DNA from: Shewanella cyperi
GTDB taxonomy: Bacteria; Pseudomonadota; Gammaproteobacteria; Enterobacterales; Shewanellaceae
Length of the DNA: 33,863 bases
Direction: 5' to 3'
Assembly (NCBI RefSeq): GCF_017354985.1
Contig: NZ_CP071501.1
Coordinates: 4,102,501-4,136,363 of the forward strand
Positions 8,274-21,590 of this stretch are shown one piece after another. The notes beneath the pieces are model-generated. The model worked only from the letters and a program-made list of their open reading frames with translations, searched no databases and had not been told where the DNA came from. Position 1 is the first letter of the stretch; the number at the start of each line of letters is the position of its first letter. The translations under genes and the position numbers were made by a program.

Positions 8274-8343
8274 CAGGAATACCAGTCAAACAGGATAAAA
8301 TTCTGTTCCGGTATATGGACACCCCGAGAGGAAAGCACAAATG

Positions 8344-8369
8344 AAAAGCGACGCCTTGGCGTCGCTTTT
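8344..8369 (-). terminator. Terminator after glmU
   Basis: AAAAGCGACGCC (8344-8355) and GGCGTCGCTTTT (8358-8369) form a 12-bp stem with a very short loop. On the minus strand it ends in TTTT, 8 bp after the glmU stop. Confidence 0.85.
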
Positions 8370-8376
8370 CTATCGG

Positions 8377-9741
8377 TTATTTAGGCTTCTTCACCGGCCG
8401 CTGCCAACCTTCTATATGGCGTTGCTTCACCCGGGTGATCACCAGCTCATTCTCACCCACTTCCCGGGTAATGGTAGAACCGGCACCCAGGGTCGCGCCC
8501 TTGCGGATCACCACGGGAGCCACCAGCTGGGTATCGCTGCCGACAAACACGTCATCTTCGATGACGGTCAAGTGCTTGTTGGCACCATCGTAGTTACAGG
8601 TGATGGTTCCGGCGCCTATGTTTACCCCTTTACCTATTTCGGCATCGCCGAGATAGGCCAGGTGTCCGGCCTTGGAGCCTTCGCCCAATACCGCCTTTTT
8701 CATCTCAACGAAGTTACCTATGTGAGCATCTTTATGCAGCTCGGCGCCGGGACGCAACCGTGCAAATGGGCCTGCGCTGGCAGCATCGCCGAGCTTGGCG
8801 CCTTCGATGATACTGTAGGGTTTGATTTCGGCGTTGTCGGCAATGTCACAGTCGATAAGAATGGCGCCGGCACCAATAGTGACGTTATTACCAAGCTTGA
8901 CCTTGCCTTCGAAGATCACGTTGACGTCTATCATCACGTCCATACCCACGCTGATATCACCGCGGATATCGATGCGAGCCGGATCCCGCAGATTGGCGCC
9001 GGCAAGCATCAGCTCCTCGGCGCGGCGGGCCTGATAGGCACGCTCCAGCGCGGCCAGCTGTACCCTGTTGTTGGCGCCTTCGGTCTCTATGGGGTTGGCA
9101 GGATGGGCGGTATCTATGGCGACGCCATCGGCGTGGGCCATGGCAATAATATCGGTCAGGTAAAACTCGCCCTGGGCGTTGTTGTTACCCAGTCTGCCTA
9201 ACCAGATTTTCAACTGTTTGCCCGGCACGGCCATGATGCCACTGTTGATCTCGGTGATCTTAAGCTGCTCAGCACTGGCATCTTTCTGCTCGACTATGCC
9301 AACGACCTTGCCACCTTCACGCACCATGCGGCCATAGCCGGTGGGATTGTCCAGATGCACGGTCAGCACTGCCACCCCGTCAGGTTGACGTGCTGACAAC
9401 AGGGCTTCGAGGGTTTCTTTGCGGGTGAGCGGCACATCGCCGTAGAGCACCAGCACAGTGTCATTATCATCAATGTGTGGAATGGCCTGGGCCACGGCAT
9501 GGCCTGTACCCAGTTGCTCGGCCTGGAGCACAAAGTTCAGCGGCTGCTCACCGAGTTTGGTTCTCAGGAGCTCTCCGCCATAACCGTACACCAGATTGAT
9601 CTTGTCGGCGTTGAGCTCACGGGCCGTGTCTATCACGTGCTGCACCATGGGCTTATGGGCAACGCTGTGCAATACCTTGGGCAAATCCGAACGCATCCGG
9701 GTACCTTTCCCGGCGGCGAGAATAACAACATTGAGTGACAT
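8377..9741 (-). CDS. glmU: Bifunctional GlmU: GlcNAc-1-P uridyltransferase / GlcN-1-P acetyltransferase
   Basis: Catalyses the last two steps to UDP-GlcNAc. The frame is open to 9786, but the ATG at 9741 is chosen: AAGGAA precedes it and the product of 454 residues starts [16 protein letters not shown], exactly at the nucleotidyltransferase domain. That domain has the LAAGKGTRM loop (8-16) and K22. The C-terminal half (from about 250) is a left-handed parallel beta-helix of hexapeptide repeats, with the GNFVEMKKA and [11 protein letters not shown] acetyltransferase motifs. It lies near glmS, the enzyme two steps earlier, but is separated by the DeoR-family gene and a terminator, so it is a separate transcript. 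Confidence 0.96.
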   Translation of the reverse strand: MSLNVVILAAGKGTRMRSDLPKVLHSVAHKPMVQHVIDTARELNADKINLVYGYGGELLRTKLGEQPLNFVLQAEQLGTGHAVAQAIPHIDDNDTVLVLYGDVPLTRKETLEALLSARQPDGVAVLTVHLDNPTGYGRMVREGGKVVGIVEQKDASAEQLKITEINSGIMAVPGKQLKIWLGRLGNNNAQGEFYLTDIIAMAHADGVAIDTAHPANPIETEGANNRVQLAALERAYQARRAEELMLAGANLRDPARIDIRGDISVGMDVMIDVNVIFEGKVKLGNNVTIGAGAILIDCDIADNAEIKPYSIIEGAKLGDAASAGPFARLRPGAELHKDAHIGNFVEMKKAVLGEGSKAGHLAYLGDAEIGKGVNIGAGTITCNYDGANKHLTVIEDDVFVGSDTQLVAPVVIRKGATLGAGSTITREVGENELVITRVKQRHIEGWQRPVKKPK

Positions 9742-9908
9742 GCAGGTTTCCTTCTCACTAAGCTGGCGCAAGTGTACCTGAGACAAGGAAAAAAATCAGT
9801 CATTCAGAAGCAGCACTCTGTCTCGAAGGTTGTCTACATCAAGCCATAGAACTGGTTGCAGTAAATAGAGTTGCATGCAGCCATCGGCATACCGCTAAAA
9901 GCAGCAAT

Positions 9909-9937
9909 AAAAAAGGCGCCCTGAGGGCGCCTTTTTT
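9909..9937 (-). terminator. Terminator of the ATP synthase operon
   Basis: GGCGCCC (9915-9921), loop TGA, GGGCGCC (9925-9931), flanked by six A's and six T's. It starts 13 bp after the atpC stop. The 9742-9908 gap to glmU must contain the glmU promoter, but no hexamer pair there is convincing. Confidence 0.9.
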
Positions 9938-9950
9938 GGACACATTCACC

Positions 9951-10376
9951 TTATCTGGCAATGTTCTTCTTGATGGTTTCAACCACGCGCAGTTGCGCGA
10001 TGGCCTTGGCCAGCTCAATGGCGGCTGCGGCATAGTTGAAATCGGCACCAGCGTCAGCCATGTGGGCTTCCGCACGGCGTTTGGCTTCCAGAGCCGCCTG
10101 TTCATCAATGTCTTCGGCACGCAAAGCCACATCAGCCAACACAGACACAGAATTGGGTTGTACTTCCAGCAGACCGCCGGACAGGTAAAACACCTCTTCT
10201 TTACCATGCTGCTTAACGATGCGCACCATGCCAGGTTTGATAAAGGTCAGCAGCGGGGCGTGACCGGGCATGATACCCAGTTCACCTTCACCACCGGTCA
10301 CTTGCAGATGTTCTACCAGACCGGAAAAAATGCGTGTTTCCGCGCTTACGATATCAAGATGTACTGTCATGGCCAT
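9951..10376 (-). CDS. atpC: ATP synthase F1 subunit epsilon
   Basis: Last gene of the operon. Epsilon is part of the central stalk with gamma and modulates ATP hydrolysis. The frame extends to 10388, but the ATG at 10376 ([13 protein letters not shown]) is chosen because GGAG lies 7 bases ahead and this is the normal family start; the product is 141 residues. The N-terminal beta-sandwich ([16 protein letters not shown]) and the C-terminal two-helix region are both present. It follows atpD by 35 bp and is followed by a strong terminator. Confidence 0.96.
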   Translation of the reverse strand: MAMTVHLDIVSAETRIFSGLVEHLQVTGGEGELGIMPGHAPLLTFIKPGMVRIVKQHGKEEVFYLSGGLLEVQPNSVSVLADVALRAEDIDEQAALEAKRRAEAHMADAGADFNYAAAAIELAKAIAQLRVVETIKKNIAR

Positions 10377-10411
10377 AGCGTTCTCCATTTAAGACTCAGG
10401 CTGGGGCCCGA

Positions 10412-11830
<1,419 letters not shown>

Positions 11831-11837
11831 CTAAGCC

Positions 11838-12698
11838 TTAAACCGCTGCGGCGCCTGACACAATTTCCGACAGTTCCTGCGTAATCGCAGCCTGACGGGC
11901 CTTGTTGTACACCAGTTGCAGATCGTCGATCAGGGTACCGGCGTTGTCGGTCGCGGCCTTCATCGCCACCATACGGGCAGCTTGTTCGGACGCGATGTTT
12001 TCCACAACACCTTGGTACACCTGGGATTCCACATAACGTACCAGCAAGGTTTCCAAAAGGTCTTTCGGATCCTGCTCGTAGATGTAGTCCCAGTGATGAG
12101 CGACGTCATCGCTTTCGGATTTTGGCAAAGGTAGCAGCTGCTCGATCACGGGCGTCTGGGTCATGGTGTTCACAAACTTGTTGAATACCACGTACAGACG
12201 ATCCAGCTTGCCTTCGTTGTAAGCCTGCAGCATCACGCGTACGGTCCCGATCAGGTCAGCGAGCTTGGGAGCATCGCCAAGACCTGAGGCGTGGGCCGAT
12301 ACCTGACCGCCAAAGGCTTTGAAAAACTGTACAGAGCGGGCACCGATTGGGCAGAACTCTACCTCAGCGCCTTGCTGTTTCCAGTTTTTCACGTCTGCAA
12401 CAACCCGCTTGAACAGGTTGACGTTCAGACCACCACAAAGGCCACGGTCTGAGGCTACTACTATGTAGCCCACCCGTTTGGCCTCTCTCACCTCCAGGTA
12501 GGGGTGTTTGTATTCGAGAGAACCCAGGGCAACGTGACCGATCACCTTACGCATGCTTTCCGCGTATGGACGGCTGGCAGCCATGCGATCCTGCGCCTTG
12601 CGCATTTTGCTGGCGGCCACCATTTCCATGGCGGACGTGATCTTCTGAGTGTTTTTCACACTCGCGATCTTGGTTTTAATCTCTTTTGCGCCGGCCAT
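11838..12698 (-). CDS. atpG: ATP synthase F1 subunit gamma
   Basis: Central rotating shaft of F1, 286 residues, the usual length. The N-terminal [21 protein letters not shown] and the C-terminal MKAATDNAG...[13 protein letters not shown] segments are the conserved helices that form the coiled-coil shaft. It lies between atpA (50 bp) and atpD (37 bp) in the canonical order. Confidence 0.97.
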   Translation of the reverse strand: MAGAKEIKTKIASVKNTQKITSAMEMVAASKMRKAQDRMAASRPYAESMRKVIGHVALGSLEYKHPYLEVREAKRVGYIVVASDRGLCGGLNVNLFKRVVADVKNWKQQGAEVEFCPIGARSVQFFKAFGGQVSAHASGLGDAPKLADLIGTVRVMLQAYNEGKLDRLYVVFNKFVNTMTQTPVIEQLLPLPKSESDDVAHHWDYIYEQDPKDLLETLLVRYVESQVYQGVVENIASEQAARMVAMKAATDNAGTLIDDLQLVYNKARQAAITQELSEIVSGAAAV

Positions 12699-12748
12699 CT
12701 CTACTCTCCAATCTGGACCTGAGGTGCCTTAAGACACCTCGATGATTT

Positions 12749-14290
12749 TTACCAGGTTTGGGTTGCCACGAACTTGTCGAGGCCAGCCTTCAGTTCAGCT
12801 TCGATCTCGGCATTGTAGTCGCCGGTATCGTTGATGAGCTTCATCAGGTTGGCATGCTCGGAGTTCATGAACGAGAGCAGAGCGGCTTCGAAGTCACCGA
12901 TCTTCTTCAGCTCAACGCCCTTCAGGTAGCCTTTCTCAGCTGCGAAAATAGACACAGACTGTGCAGCTACGCTCATAGGAGCATATTGCTTTTGCTTCAT
13001 CAGCTCGGTTACTCGCTCACCGTGCTCCAGCTGGGCACGGGTTGCATCGTCCAGATCAGATGCAAACTGAGAGAACGCAGCAAGCTCACGATACTGTGCC
13101 AGTGCGGTACGGATACCACCGGACAGTTTCTTGATGATCTTGGTCTGAGCTGCACCACCCACACGGGATACCGAAATACCTGGGTTAACCGCTGGACGCA
13201 GGCCAGAGTTGAACAGGTTGGTTTCCAGGAAGATCTGACCGTCGGTAATAGAAATTACGTTGGTCGGTACGAACGCAGATACGTCACCGGCTTGGGTTTC
13301 GATGATAGGCAGAGCGGTCAAAGAACCAGTCTTGCCGGTCACGGCACCCTTGGTGAACTTCTCAACGTACTCTTCGTTCACGCGGGAAGCACGTTCCAGC
13401 AGACGAGAGTGCAAATAGAATACGTCACCTGGGTAAGCTTCACGTCCTGGTGGACGCTTCAGCAGCAACGAGATCTGACGGTAAGCAACAGCTTGCTTGG
13501 ACAGGTCATCGTATACAATCAGAGCATCTTCACCGCGGTCGCGGAAGTATTCACCCATGGTACAACCAGAATATGGCGCCAGGTATTGCAGAGCAGCAGC
13601 TTCAGAAGCGGTTGCTACAACAACTATGGTGTTGGCCAGAGCGCCGTGCTCTTCCAGCTTGCGCACTACGTTGGCGATGGTAGAAGCCTTCTGGCCTACA
13701 GCCACGTACACACACTTGATGCCGGAATCTTTCTGGTTGATGATGGCGTCGATAGCCATCGCAGTTTTACCGGTCTGACGGTCACCGATGATCAGCTCAC
13801 GCTGGCCACGGCCGATAGGGATCATGGCGTCTACGGCTTTGTAACCAGTTTGTACTGGCTGTGATACCGACTTACGCTCAATAACACCTGGAGCAATCAT
13901 TTCAACAGGAGCGAAACCATCGTTGTCGATGGGGCCCTTGCCGTCGATTGGCTCACCCATGGTATTAACCACGCGACCCAGCAGACCACGACCTACTGGC
14001 ACTTCCAGAATACGGCCAGTGGTCTTAACTTTTACGCCCTCAGCCAGATCGGCATAAGGACCCATTACTACAGCACCGACAGAATCACGTTCAAGGTTCA
14101 ACGCGATTGCAAAACGGTTGCCAGGCAGTTCGATCATCTCACCTTGCATCACATCGGCCAGGCCGTGGATACGGATGATGCCGTCACTTACCGCAACGAT
14201 AGTACCTTCGTTACGGGCTTCACTGACGATGTCGAACTGCTCGATCCGCTGCTTAATCAGATCGCTGATTTCAGTGGAATTCAGTTGCAT
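12749..14290 (-). CDS. atpA: ATP synthase F1 subunit alpha
   Basis: Non-catalytic nucleotide-binding subunit of F1. A TTG lies two codons earlier at 14296, but the ATG at 14290 with GGGAG seven bases ahead is the better start and gives 513 residues, the family length. The P-loop GDRQTGKT is at 169-176. The N-terminal [16 protein letters not shown] segment contacts delta on the peripheral stalk. Fourteen bases separate it from atpH. Confidence 0.98.
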   Translation of the reverse strand: MQLNSTEISDLIKQRIEQFDIVSEARNEGTIVAVSDGIIRIHGLADVMQGEMIELPGNRFAIALNLERDSVGAVVMGPYADLAEGVKVKTTGRILEVPVGRGLLGRVVNTMGEPIDGKGPIDNDGFAPVEMIAPGVIERKSVSQPVQTGYKAVDAMIPIGRGQRELIIGDRQTGKTAMAIDAIINQKDSGIKCVYVAVGQKASTIANVVRKLEEHGALANTIVVVATASEAAALQYLAPYSGCTMGEYFRDRGEDALIVYDDLSKQAVAYRQISLLLKRPPGREAYPGDVFYLHSRLLERASRVNEEYVEKFTKGAVTGKTGSLTALPIIETQAGDVSAFVPTNVISITDGQIFLETNLFNSGLRPAVNPGISVSRVGGAAQTKIIKKLSGGIRTALAQYRELAAFSQFASDLDDATRAQLEHGERVTELMKQKQYAPMSVAAQSVSIFAAEKGYLKGVELKKIGDFEAALLSFMNSEHANLMKLINDTGDYNAEIEAELKAGLDKFVATQTW

Positions 14291-14304
14291 GCTCAAACTC
14301 CCAA

Positions 14305-14838
14305 TTACGACTGCAGCTTATCAGACAGGCGGGCCAGTTTACCGCGGACAGAGCCGTCGATGACCAGATCACCAGCCTTGATAATTACACCGGCGATCAG
14401 GCCGGCATCGATGCTGCAATTCAGCTTAACTTTGCGTGCGAGACGTTTCTCAAGAGAAACACTAATCTGCTGTTGTTGCTCAGAGCTCAGCTCGGATGCG
14501 GAAACCACGTCGGCCTCAACTTCCTTCGCCCACTCATTGCGGTACTCAGCGAAAAGCTGAGATACAGCAGGCAGTACCTCCAAGCGACCGTTTTCAGCCA
14601 TTACCTTGATAAGGTTTTGACCGTGCTCATTGATTTGCTCACCACAAACATCGATAAAGAGTTTGGCGAGTTTCGCGCTGGCCAAAGAGCCAGCGAGCAG
14701 TGGGCGCATGGTGTCGTTTTCACTGACCAGTGCGGCAAAGCTCAGCATTTCTGCCCAGCTGTCCACGGCTTGTTTTTCAATGGCAAAGTCAAAAGCTGCC
14801 TTTGCGTAAGGACGAGCAATGGTGGTTAACTCAGCCAT
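14305..14838 (-). CDS. atpH: ATP synthase F1 subunit delta
   Basis: Peripheral-stalk protein joining F1 alpha to subunit b, 177 residues. The N-terminal helical domain begins with the typical [12 protein letters not shown] motif, and the C-terminal conserved region is [26 protein letters not shown]. It is 15 bp downstream of atpF. Confidence 0.97.
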   Translation of the reverse strand: MAELTTIARPYAKAAFDFAIEKQAVDSWAEMLSFAALVSENDTMRPLLAGSLASAKLAKLFIDVCGEQINEHGQNLIKVMAENGRLEVLPAVSQLFAEYRNEWAKEVEADVVSASELSSEQQQQISVSLEKRLARKVKLNCSIDAGLIAGVIIKAGDLVIDGSVRGKLARLSDKLQS

Positions 14839-14853
14839 AACTCCACTCCCTTA

Positions 14854-15324
14854 TCAAATTTCAGCGACAAGCTTCGCAACTATGTCACTGTGTGCGGCTT
14901 CATCAATCGAACGCTCAAGGATCTTCTCGGCACCGGCAAGGGCAAGAGCCGCGACCTGCTTACGCAGTTCCTCTTTCACGCGATTACGTTCAGCTTCAAT
15001 TTCTGCTTTACCCTGAGCGATGATTTTTGCACGCTCAGCGTCTGCTTCGGCTTTTGCTTCTTCAACGATTTGAGATTTGCGCTTGTTGGCAGACTCAATG
15101 ATTTCGTTGGCTGTCGCCTTAGCTTCTTTCAGTTGTTCAGTAGCTTTCGCCTGAGCCAACTCCAGGTCTTTTGCTGCGCGGTCTGCATGTGCAAGCCCGT
15201 CAGCAATCCTTTTTTGGCGCTCTTCGATGGCATTCATCAAAGGCGGCCATACATACTTCATGCAGAACCACACGAAGATCATAAAGGCGACCGTCTGACC
15301 GAGTAGGGTAGCGTTGATATTCAC
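14854..15324 (-). CDS. atpF: ATP synthase Fo subunit b
   Basis: Peripheral-stalk subunit, 156 residues. One N-terminal membrane helix (about 5-24) is followed by a long charged, alanine-rich coiled coil (30-140) that dimerises and holds the stator. The start [14 protein letters not shown] is the family norm. It lies 38 bp after atpE. Confidence 0.97.
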   Translation of the reverse strand: MNINATLLGQTVAFMIFVWFCMKYVWPPLMNAIEERQKRIADGLAHADRAAKDLELAQAKATEQLKEAKATANEIIESANKRKSQIVEEAKAEADAERAKIIAQGKAEIEAERNRVKEELRKQVAALALAGAEKILERSIDEAAHSDIVAKLVAEI

Positions 15325-15362
15325 AACAGCCTCCTATTTAGAGTTAAGACAGAAGCGGTTGG

Positions 15363-15660
<298 letters not shown>

Positions 15661-15681
15661 AAAAAATTTCTTCAGCAATCC

Positions 15682-16479
<798 letters not shown>

Positions 16480-16488
16480 TCATCCCAC

Positions 16489-16872
16489 TTAACTTTGCTT
16501 GAAGTATAAAGGCGCTGTCCAATGCGCGAGCAAGCCCAGTGCATAGCAAACAAAAAGCGGCATAAAGACGACTTTAAGATTGATAAACACCAGAGAAAAC
16601 AAGGCAATGGTTAACAGCAACTTTACCGCTTCCCCCCAGTAAAAGGTCTTGAGAACCTTTCCTGCTGAACTTGCTCCCGAGTGGGAAAAAGCGAGGGTTG
16701 CGAATACAAAATTAGGGAGCACTGCAATGACCGCCCCTGCCAAAGCAGAATAGCCATACTGCGCTCCCCACACGGCGAAAAAGAGAACTGAAGCACCCCC
16801 AGCCACCGCCGCCTGCATCATCACCAATTTATAGGCAGACCACCGGCCACGACGTGCTAAAACCTTACTCAA
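16489..16872 (-). CDS. atpI: ATP synthase subunit I (assembly factor)
   Basis: First gene of the operon; a membrane protein that helps c-ring assembly and is not part of the final complex. The frame opens at a TTG at 16938 with no ribosome site. A second TTG at 16872 has GGAG eight bases ahead and gives 127 residues (SKVLARRGRWSAYKLV...), the usual length, with four hydrophobic segments at about 20-37, 43-60, 77-93 and 97-113. The 16938 start would also leave only about 12 nt of leader after the predicted promoter. No ATG start is available at the N-terminus. Start choice is moderately sure; identity is sure. Confidence 0.85.
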   Translation of the reverse strand: MSKVLARRGRWSAYKLVMMQAAVAGGASVLFFAVWGAQYGYSALAGAVIAVLPNFVFATLAFSHSGASSAGKVLKTFYWGEAVKLLLTIALFSLVFINLKVVFMPLFVCYALGLLAHWTAPLYFKQS

Positions 16873-16957
16873 TTCGTCTTCTCCGCATAAGGACTTTTTG
16901 TTTCGATGACCGGACAACAAATGCCCGAACAAACTCAAGGTACAAAAAGCTTGCGAA

Positions 16958-16985
16958 AGTATACCCGTTCAGGCCTTCATTGCAA
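16958..16985 (-). promoter_or_regulatory. Promoter of the atp operon
   Basis: On the minus strand, -35 TTGCAA (16985-16980) and -10 TATACT (16963-16958) are separated by 16 bp. Transcription would start near 16951, leaving a leader of about 80 nt before atpI. The rest of the parB-atpI gap (16986-17096) is A/T-rich with no terminator hairpin seen. Confidence 0.65.
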
Positions 16986-17096
16986 CTTTGGGATACTGAA
17001 AATCGTGACTTTTAACAGCATCTTCGACCAAAAGACTAAAAAGTTAAGATTAACATTTGTTACTAATTTACACGAAAATCCATTAACCGAATTAAA

Positions 17097-17972
17097 TCAG
17101 CGAATTCTACTAAGAATACCGTCCAATTCAGCGAGATTTTGGTAATTAATTACAATCTTGCCCTTACCTTTGGCACCGTGAGCTATGGCCACTTTAGCAC
17201 CGAGTCTTTCAATCAACTCACGCTCCAAACGCTCAACATCGTGATCTTTTACCTGCTTTTCAGGCTCTTTGGGCGGATTTAAGGTTCTATTAATCAATCG
17301 TTCAGTTTCCCGAACGGTTAATTCCTTGGCGGCCACATAACGGGCCAGGTTGGTCTGCTCTTCACCTTCGATGGCCAGCAGGGCACGGGCATGGCCCATG
17401 TCGATGTCGCCATACTCCAGCAAGCGTTTGACCGGCTCATTGAGACTGTTGAGCCGGAGGAGGTTGGATACCGTCGCCCGGGATTTTCCCACAGCATCGG
17501 CAATTTGTTGGTGAGTCAGTTCAAATTCTTCAATCAAACGGTTAAGGGCAATCGCCTCTTCCATGGCATTGAGGTCTTCGCGCTGAATGTTTTCAATCAG
17601 GGCAATGGCCACCGCAGATTCGTCCGGCACCTGCTTTACCAGACAGGGGACCTTGTCGAGGCGCGCCAGCTGCGATGCGCGCCAACGGCGTTCACCGGCA
17701 ATGATCTCATACTTAGTATCGGAAACCTTGCGCACCACTATGGGCTGAATGATGCCCTGGGCGCGGATGGATTCGGCCAGTTCTTCCAGGGCTTCGGGCG
17801 ACATGTCTTTACGGGGCTGATATTTGCCGGGCTGCAACAGGTCCAGATCCAGATGGATAAGCTCTTCCTGTTCAGGGCGGCTTTCCTGCAGATCCAGTCG
17901 CTTGCTCGCGGCATGGCTGGTGCTGAGCAGCGCCTCCAGTCCCTTGCCCAAACCCCGTTTTTTAACTGTCAT
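17097..17972 (-). CDS. parB: Chromosome partitioning protein ParB
   Basis: DNA-binding CTPase clamp that loads at parS sites near the origin and spreads. 291 residues: the N-terminal ParA-interacting segment KRGLGKGLEALL, the CTP-binding domain with GERRWRAS (93-100) and ENIQRED (127-133), the helix-turn-helix LTHQQIADAVGKSRATVSN (152-170), and the C-terminal dimerisation domain. It follows parA by 9 bp, so the two are cotranscribed. Confidence 0.97.
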   Translation of the reverse strand: MTVKKRGLGKGLEALLSTSHAASKRLDLQESRPEQEELIHLDLDLLQPGKYQPRKDMSPEALEELAESIRAQGIIQPIVVRKVSDTKYEIIAGERRWRASQLARLDKVPCLVKQVPDESAVAIALIENIQREDLNAMEEAIALNRLIEEFELTHQQIADAVGKSRATVSNLLRLNSLNEPVKRLLEYGDIDMGHARALLAIEGEEQTNLARYVAAKELTVRETERLINRTLNPPKEPEKQVKDHDVERLERELIERLGAKVAIAHGAKGKGKIVINYQNLAELDGILSRIR

Positions 17973-17981
17973 TGTTAATCC

Positions 17982-18773
17982 TTACGCCTGTTTTGCCTGA
18001 CTCACGTGTTGCTCGGCGCGGCGGATGATTTCTCCCGCCAACGCCAGATATGCTTTGGCGCCGGCACTGGATTTATCGTAATACATGGCCGGGGCACCAA
18101 AGCTGGGGGCTTCTGCCAGGCGAATATTACGGGGGATCACAGTGCGGTACACCTTCTCGCCAAAATGCTGCTTGAGCTGATCGGACACATCGTTGGCCAA
18201 TCGATTGCGAGGATCGTACATGGTACGCAAAATTCCCTCGATGCCAAGTCCCGGATTTACCATGGCGCCCAACTTGCCTATGGTATCTATCAGGGCGGTC
18301 AGTCCCTCAAGGGCAAAGTATTCACACTGCATCGGCACCAGCACCGAGTCCGCCGCCGACATGGCATTCACGGTCAACATGTTCAGAGAAGGCGGGCAAT
18401 CGATAAAGATGTAATCGTACTGATCGCGGATCGGCGCTATGGCATTGCGCAGGCGAACTTCGCGGGCGAAAAACTCCATCAACTTGATTTCGGCGGCGGT
18501 CACATCGCCGTTACCGGCGATCAGATCGTACTTGCCAGCGGTATCACGGATCACCACCTCGGCAAAGGGCTTTTCCTCTACCAGCAGCTCATAGGCTGTG
18601 CTCTCGGCATCGTACTTGTCTATGCCGCTGCCCATGGTGGCATTGCCCTGGGGATCGAGATCTATCAGCAATACCTTGCGTTTGGTCGCTGCCAGAGAGG
18701 CCGCCAAATTGATACAAGTTGTTGTTTTTCCAACGCCACCTTTTTGGTTGGCGACTGCAATCACTTTACCCAC
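17982..18773 (-). CDS. parA: Chromosome partitioning ATPase ParA
   Basis: Deviant Walker-type ATPase that positions the ParB-bound origin. 263 residues with the KGGVGKTT P-loop (11-18) including the signature lysine, [10 protein letters not shown], and FIDCPPSLN switch motifs. It heads the parA-parB pair about 3 kb from oriC. The 97-bp gap to rsmG holds no clear terminator. Confidence 0.97.
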   Translation of the reverse strand: MGKVIAVANQKGGVGKTTTCINLAASLAATKRKVLLIDLDPQGNATMGSGIDKYDAESTAYELLVEEKPFAEVVIRDTAGKYDLIAGNGDVTAAEIKLMEFFAREVRLRNAIAPIRDQYDYIFIDCPPSLNMLTVNAMSAADSVLVPMQCEYFALEGLTALIDTIGKLGAMVNPGLGIEGILRTMYDPRNRLANDVSDQLKQHFGEKVYRTVIPRNIRLAEAPSFGAPAMYYDKSSAGAKAYLALAGEIIRRAEQHVSQAKQA

Positions 18774-18870
18774 AATCTCGTCCTGTTGTTGTAATGTTGC
18801 TGCTTCAGCGGCCAGTGCCTGTCACAAGTTGCTTGATGTCAGACCGAATTGCAACTCGGTACACCCGGGT

Positions 18871-19491
18871 TCAGACCTTGGTCAATTTCAACAGATGACG
18901 CTGCTCATCCAATCCCGGAACCTGAAGTTCAATGCATTCCAATAACTTGAACCCCTCGGGTATGGCCTGCATTTCGTCTTCGGCCAATTGCCCCTTGAGG
19001 GCATAAAAACAGCCACCCTCGTTTGGCAGATGAGCACACCAGCTGAGCATGTCGGCTACAGCTGCAAAGGCCCGGCTGAGTACGCCATCAAAACCCTGTA
19101 CCGGCTGATACAGCTCCACCCGGCTTTCCACCGAGCTGATGTTGTTGATGCCCAGTTCAAAAGCCACCTGTTTCTGGAAGCGAATACGCTTGCCCAGACT
19201 GTCGAGCAGCACAAACTGCTTGTCCGGATTCAGTATCGCCAGCGGGATCCCCGGTAAACCTGGACCGGTTCCCACATCGATAAAGCGTTCGCCCTGCAAA
19301 TGGGGCGAAACCACCAGACTGTCGAGTACATGGCGCACCAGCATCTGTTGCGGATCCCTGACCGAGGTCAGGTTATAGGCCTTGTTCCACTTGTGCAGCA
19401 TGCCAACAAAATCCAACAATTTTTGTTGTTGTTCAGCACTGGCCTGCAGGCCGGCCTGCTTCAGGCCCGAGGCCAATATTTCCGATAACAC
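18871..19491 (-). CDS. rsmG: 16S rRNA (guanine527-N7)-methyltransferase
   Basis: Formerly gidB; methylates G527 of 16S rRNA using S-adenosylmethionine, and its loss gives low-level streptomycin resistance. 206 residues with the SAM-binding [12 protein letters not shown] (70-81). The start is GTG, with GGAG nine bases ahead. It sits between mnmG and parA in the conserved order, with a hairpin in the gap to mnmG. Confidence 0.96.
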   Translation of the reverse strand: MLSEILASGLKQAGLQASAEQQQKLLDFVGMLHKWNKAYNLTSVRDPQQMLVRHVLDSLVVSPHLQGERFIDVGTGPGLPGIPLAILNPDKQFVLLDSLGKRIRFQKQVAFELGINNISSVESRVELYQPVQGFDGVLSRAFAAVADMLSWCAHLPNEGGCFYALKGQLAEDEMQAIPEGFKLLECIELQVPGLDEQRHLLKLTKV

Positions 19492-19550
19492 AGACGGTCA
19501 CTCCAAGGGAAAATCAGGATGGGGGCTATTATGAAGCCCGCTAAAGACTA

Positions 19551-19572
19551 AGGGAAGCCTCAATGCTTCCCT
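19551..19572 (-). terminator. Hairpin between mnmG and rsmG, weak terminator or attenuator
   Basis: AGGGAAGC (19551-19558), loop CTCAAT, GCTTCCCT (19565-19572): a perfect 8-bp stem 20 bp after the mnmG stop. On the minus strand it is followed by AGTCTTTAG, so the U-tract is poor and termination is probably partial. Confidence 0.55.
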
Positions 19573-19591
19573 CAGTTCCATGGTGCGGCGC

Positions 19592-21481
19592 TCAGGCGCT
19601 CTTGCGCAGCAAACCGCGTTTTTTCAGGTGCACCAGCAGGATCGATATGGCGGCCGGTGTCACCCCGGAGATCCGCGATGCCTGACCTATGGTTTCCGGC
19701 TTGTGGGCATTGAGCTTGGCGATCACCTCGTTGGACAGGCCGGGAACTTCCTTGTAGTCCAGTTCCAGCGGCAATCCGGTATTTTCATTGCGTTCGGCCT
19801 TGGCAATTTCATCCTGTTGACGCTGGATATAACCGGCATATTTAACCTGGATCTGTACCTGCTCGGCCGCCAGCGGATCAGCCAATCCCGGACCAAATCC
19901 TTCGATAGCCATCAGCTTGTCGTAATCCATTTCGGGGCGACGCAGCAGATCTTCAAAGGACGCCTCCCTGGAAATCGGGGTATTGAGATGCGGATTCAGG
20001 GCATTCACCAGCGGTGAATTCACATGGATCCACTGACTGCGCAGCCGTTGCAGCTCGGTTTCAATGGCTTCACGCTTTTCATTGAATCTGGCCCAGCGAT
20101 AATCATCCACCAGCCCCAGCTCACGGCCCTTCTCGGTCAAGCGCAGATCGGCATTGTCCTCACGCAGCAGCAGCCGGTATTCGGCACGGCTGGTGAACAT
20201 GCGGTAGGGTTCCTTGGTGCCCAGGGTCGACAGGTCGTCCACCAGCACCCCCAGGTAAGCCTGATCACGGCGGGGAGCCCAGGCCTCTTTACCCTGAACC
20301 TGCAATGCGGCGTTCAAACCGGCGAGCAGCCCCTGGGCACCGGCTTCTTCGTAACCCGTGGTGCCGTTGATTTGTCCCGCGAAGAACAAGCCGGAAATAT
20401 TCTTGGTTTCCAATGAGTTTTTAAGATCACGCGGATCAAAATAATCATACTCAATGGCGTAGCCGGGGCGAATGATCTCCGCATGTTCCATCCCTTGAAT
20501 GGAACGCACCAGATTCAGCTGCACATCGAAAGGCAAGCTGGTGGATATGCCGTTGGGGTAGATCTCGTTGGTGTTCAGGCCCTCTGGCTCGATAAAGATC
20601 TGATGAGAGCTCTTGTCGGCAAACCTGTGGATCTTGTCCTCAATGGAAGGGCAATACCTGGGACCCACACCTTCGATAACGCCGGAATACATTGGGCTTC
20701 TGTCCAAACCGCCACGAATAATCTCGTGGGTTTGCTCATTGGTGTGGGTGATAAAGCAGGATATCTGCCTGGGGTGCTGGCTCACATCACCGATGAAAGA
20801 CATTACCGGCAGAGGATCATCGCCCTTTTGCTCGGTCATCTTTGAAAAATCAATGGTATTGGCATCAATTCTGGGTGGAGTCCCGGTTTTCAATCTGCCG
20901 ATACGTATGGGCAATTCACGCAAACGATCCGCCAGGGCGATCGATGGCGGATCGCCGGCACGGCCTCCGCTGTAATTTTGCAGACCAATGTGGATCTTAC
21001 CGCTCAAAAAGGTGCCGGCAGTCAACACCACAGTCGGTGCCTCAAAGGCCAGTCCCATCTGGGTTACAGCTCCAACCACACGGTCATTTTCAACCACTAT
21101 GTCATCCACGGCCTGCTGGAAAATACGCAGATTAGGCTGGTTTTGCAGTATTTGTTGGATCTTCTGCCGGTACAGTGCCCTGTCGGCCTGGGCTCGGGTT
21201 GCCCTGACCGCTGGGCCCTTGCTGGAGTTGAGGGTACGGAACTGGATCCCGGCGAAATCGGTGGCAATTGCCATGGCGCCACCCAGGGCATCGATCTCTT
21301 TCACCAGATGCCCTTTACCTATACCGCCGATGGCCGGGTTACAGGACATTTGTCCCAAGGTATCCACGTTATGGGTGAGTAACAGCGTCTTGCAGCCCAT
21401 GCGTGCTGCGGCTAATGCGGCTTCTGTACCGGCATGCCCGCCACCGACCACAATGACATCAAACCTTTCATGAAAATGCAT
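19592..21481 (-). CDS. mnmG: tRNA uridine-5-carboxymethylaminomethyl modification enzyme MnmG
   Basis: FAD-dependent partner of MnmE (also in this window, at 29.6-31.0 kb); together they install the (carboxymethyl)aminomethyl group on wobble U34. 629 residues with the FAD-binding [10 protein letters not shown] (13-22), the [13 protein letters not shown] motif with the catalytic cysteine, and the C-terminal helical domain. First gene left of oriC and transcribed away from it, as in E. coli, where it is called gidA. Confidence 0.97.
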   Translation of the reverse strand: MHFHERFDVIVVGGGHAGTEAALAAARMGCKTLLLTHNVDTLGQMSCNPAIGGIGKGHLVKEIDALGGAMAIATDFAGIQFRTLNSSKGPAVRATRAQADRALYRQKIQQILQNQPNLRIFQQAVDDIVVENDRVVGAVTQMGLAFEAPTVVLTAGTFLSGKIHIGLQNYSGGRAGDPPSIALADRLRELPIRIGRLKTGTPPRIDANTIDFSKMTEQKGDDPLPVMSFIGDVSQHPRQISCFITHTNEQTHEIIRGGLDRSPMYSGVIEGVGPRYCPSIEDKIHRFADKSSHQIFIEPEGLNTNEIYPNGISTSLPFDVQLNLVRSIQGMEHAEIIRPGYAIEYDYFDPRDLKNSLETKNISGLFFAGQINGTTGYEEAGAQGLLAGLNAALQVQGKEAWAPRRDQAYLGVLVDDLSTLGTKEPYRMFTSRAEYRLLLREDNADLRLTEKGRELGLVDDYRWARFNEKREAIETELQRLRSQWIHVNSPLVNALNPHLNTPISREASFEDLLRRPEMDYDKLMAIEGFGPGLADPLAAEQVQIQVKYAGYIQRQQDEIAKAERNENTGLPLELDYKEVPGLSNEVIAKLNAHKPETIGQASRISGVTPAAISILLVHLKKRGLLRKSA

Positions 21482-21524
21482 GGAGCTACCTATCAGGGAA
21501 AATGGAATCGATTACCAGCCGGAC

Positions 21525-21553
21525 ATTTTAGCATTAGCAGCTGTAGAGGTGAA
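21525..21553 (-). promoter_or_regulatory. Candidate promoter of mnmG at the oriC edge
   Basis: On the minus strand, -35 TTCACC (21553-21548) and -10 TAAAAT (21530-21525) with 17-bp spacing. It lies directly beside the GATC cluster, so its activity may follow Dam methylation or origin state, as proposed for the E. coli gid promoter. Confidence 0.45.
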
Positions 21554-21590
21554 CGATCTATTTGGCTTGTCTGATCCGCAGGGGATCGCT

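Noticed and set aside
12758..13864. Open frame of 368 codons opposite atpA
   Set aside because: Antisense shadow of a highly conserved gene; His/Gln/Thr-rich composition typical of such frames.
17998..18013. CACGTG-centred sequence in the 3' end of parA as a parS site
   Set aside because: Only about 10 of 16 positions match the parS consensus, and the outer arms are wrong.
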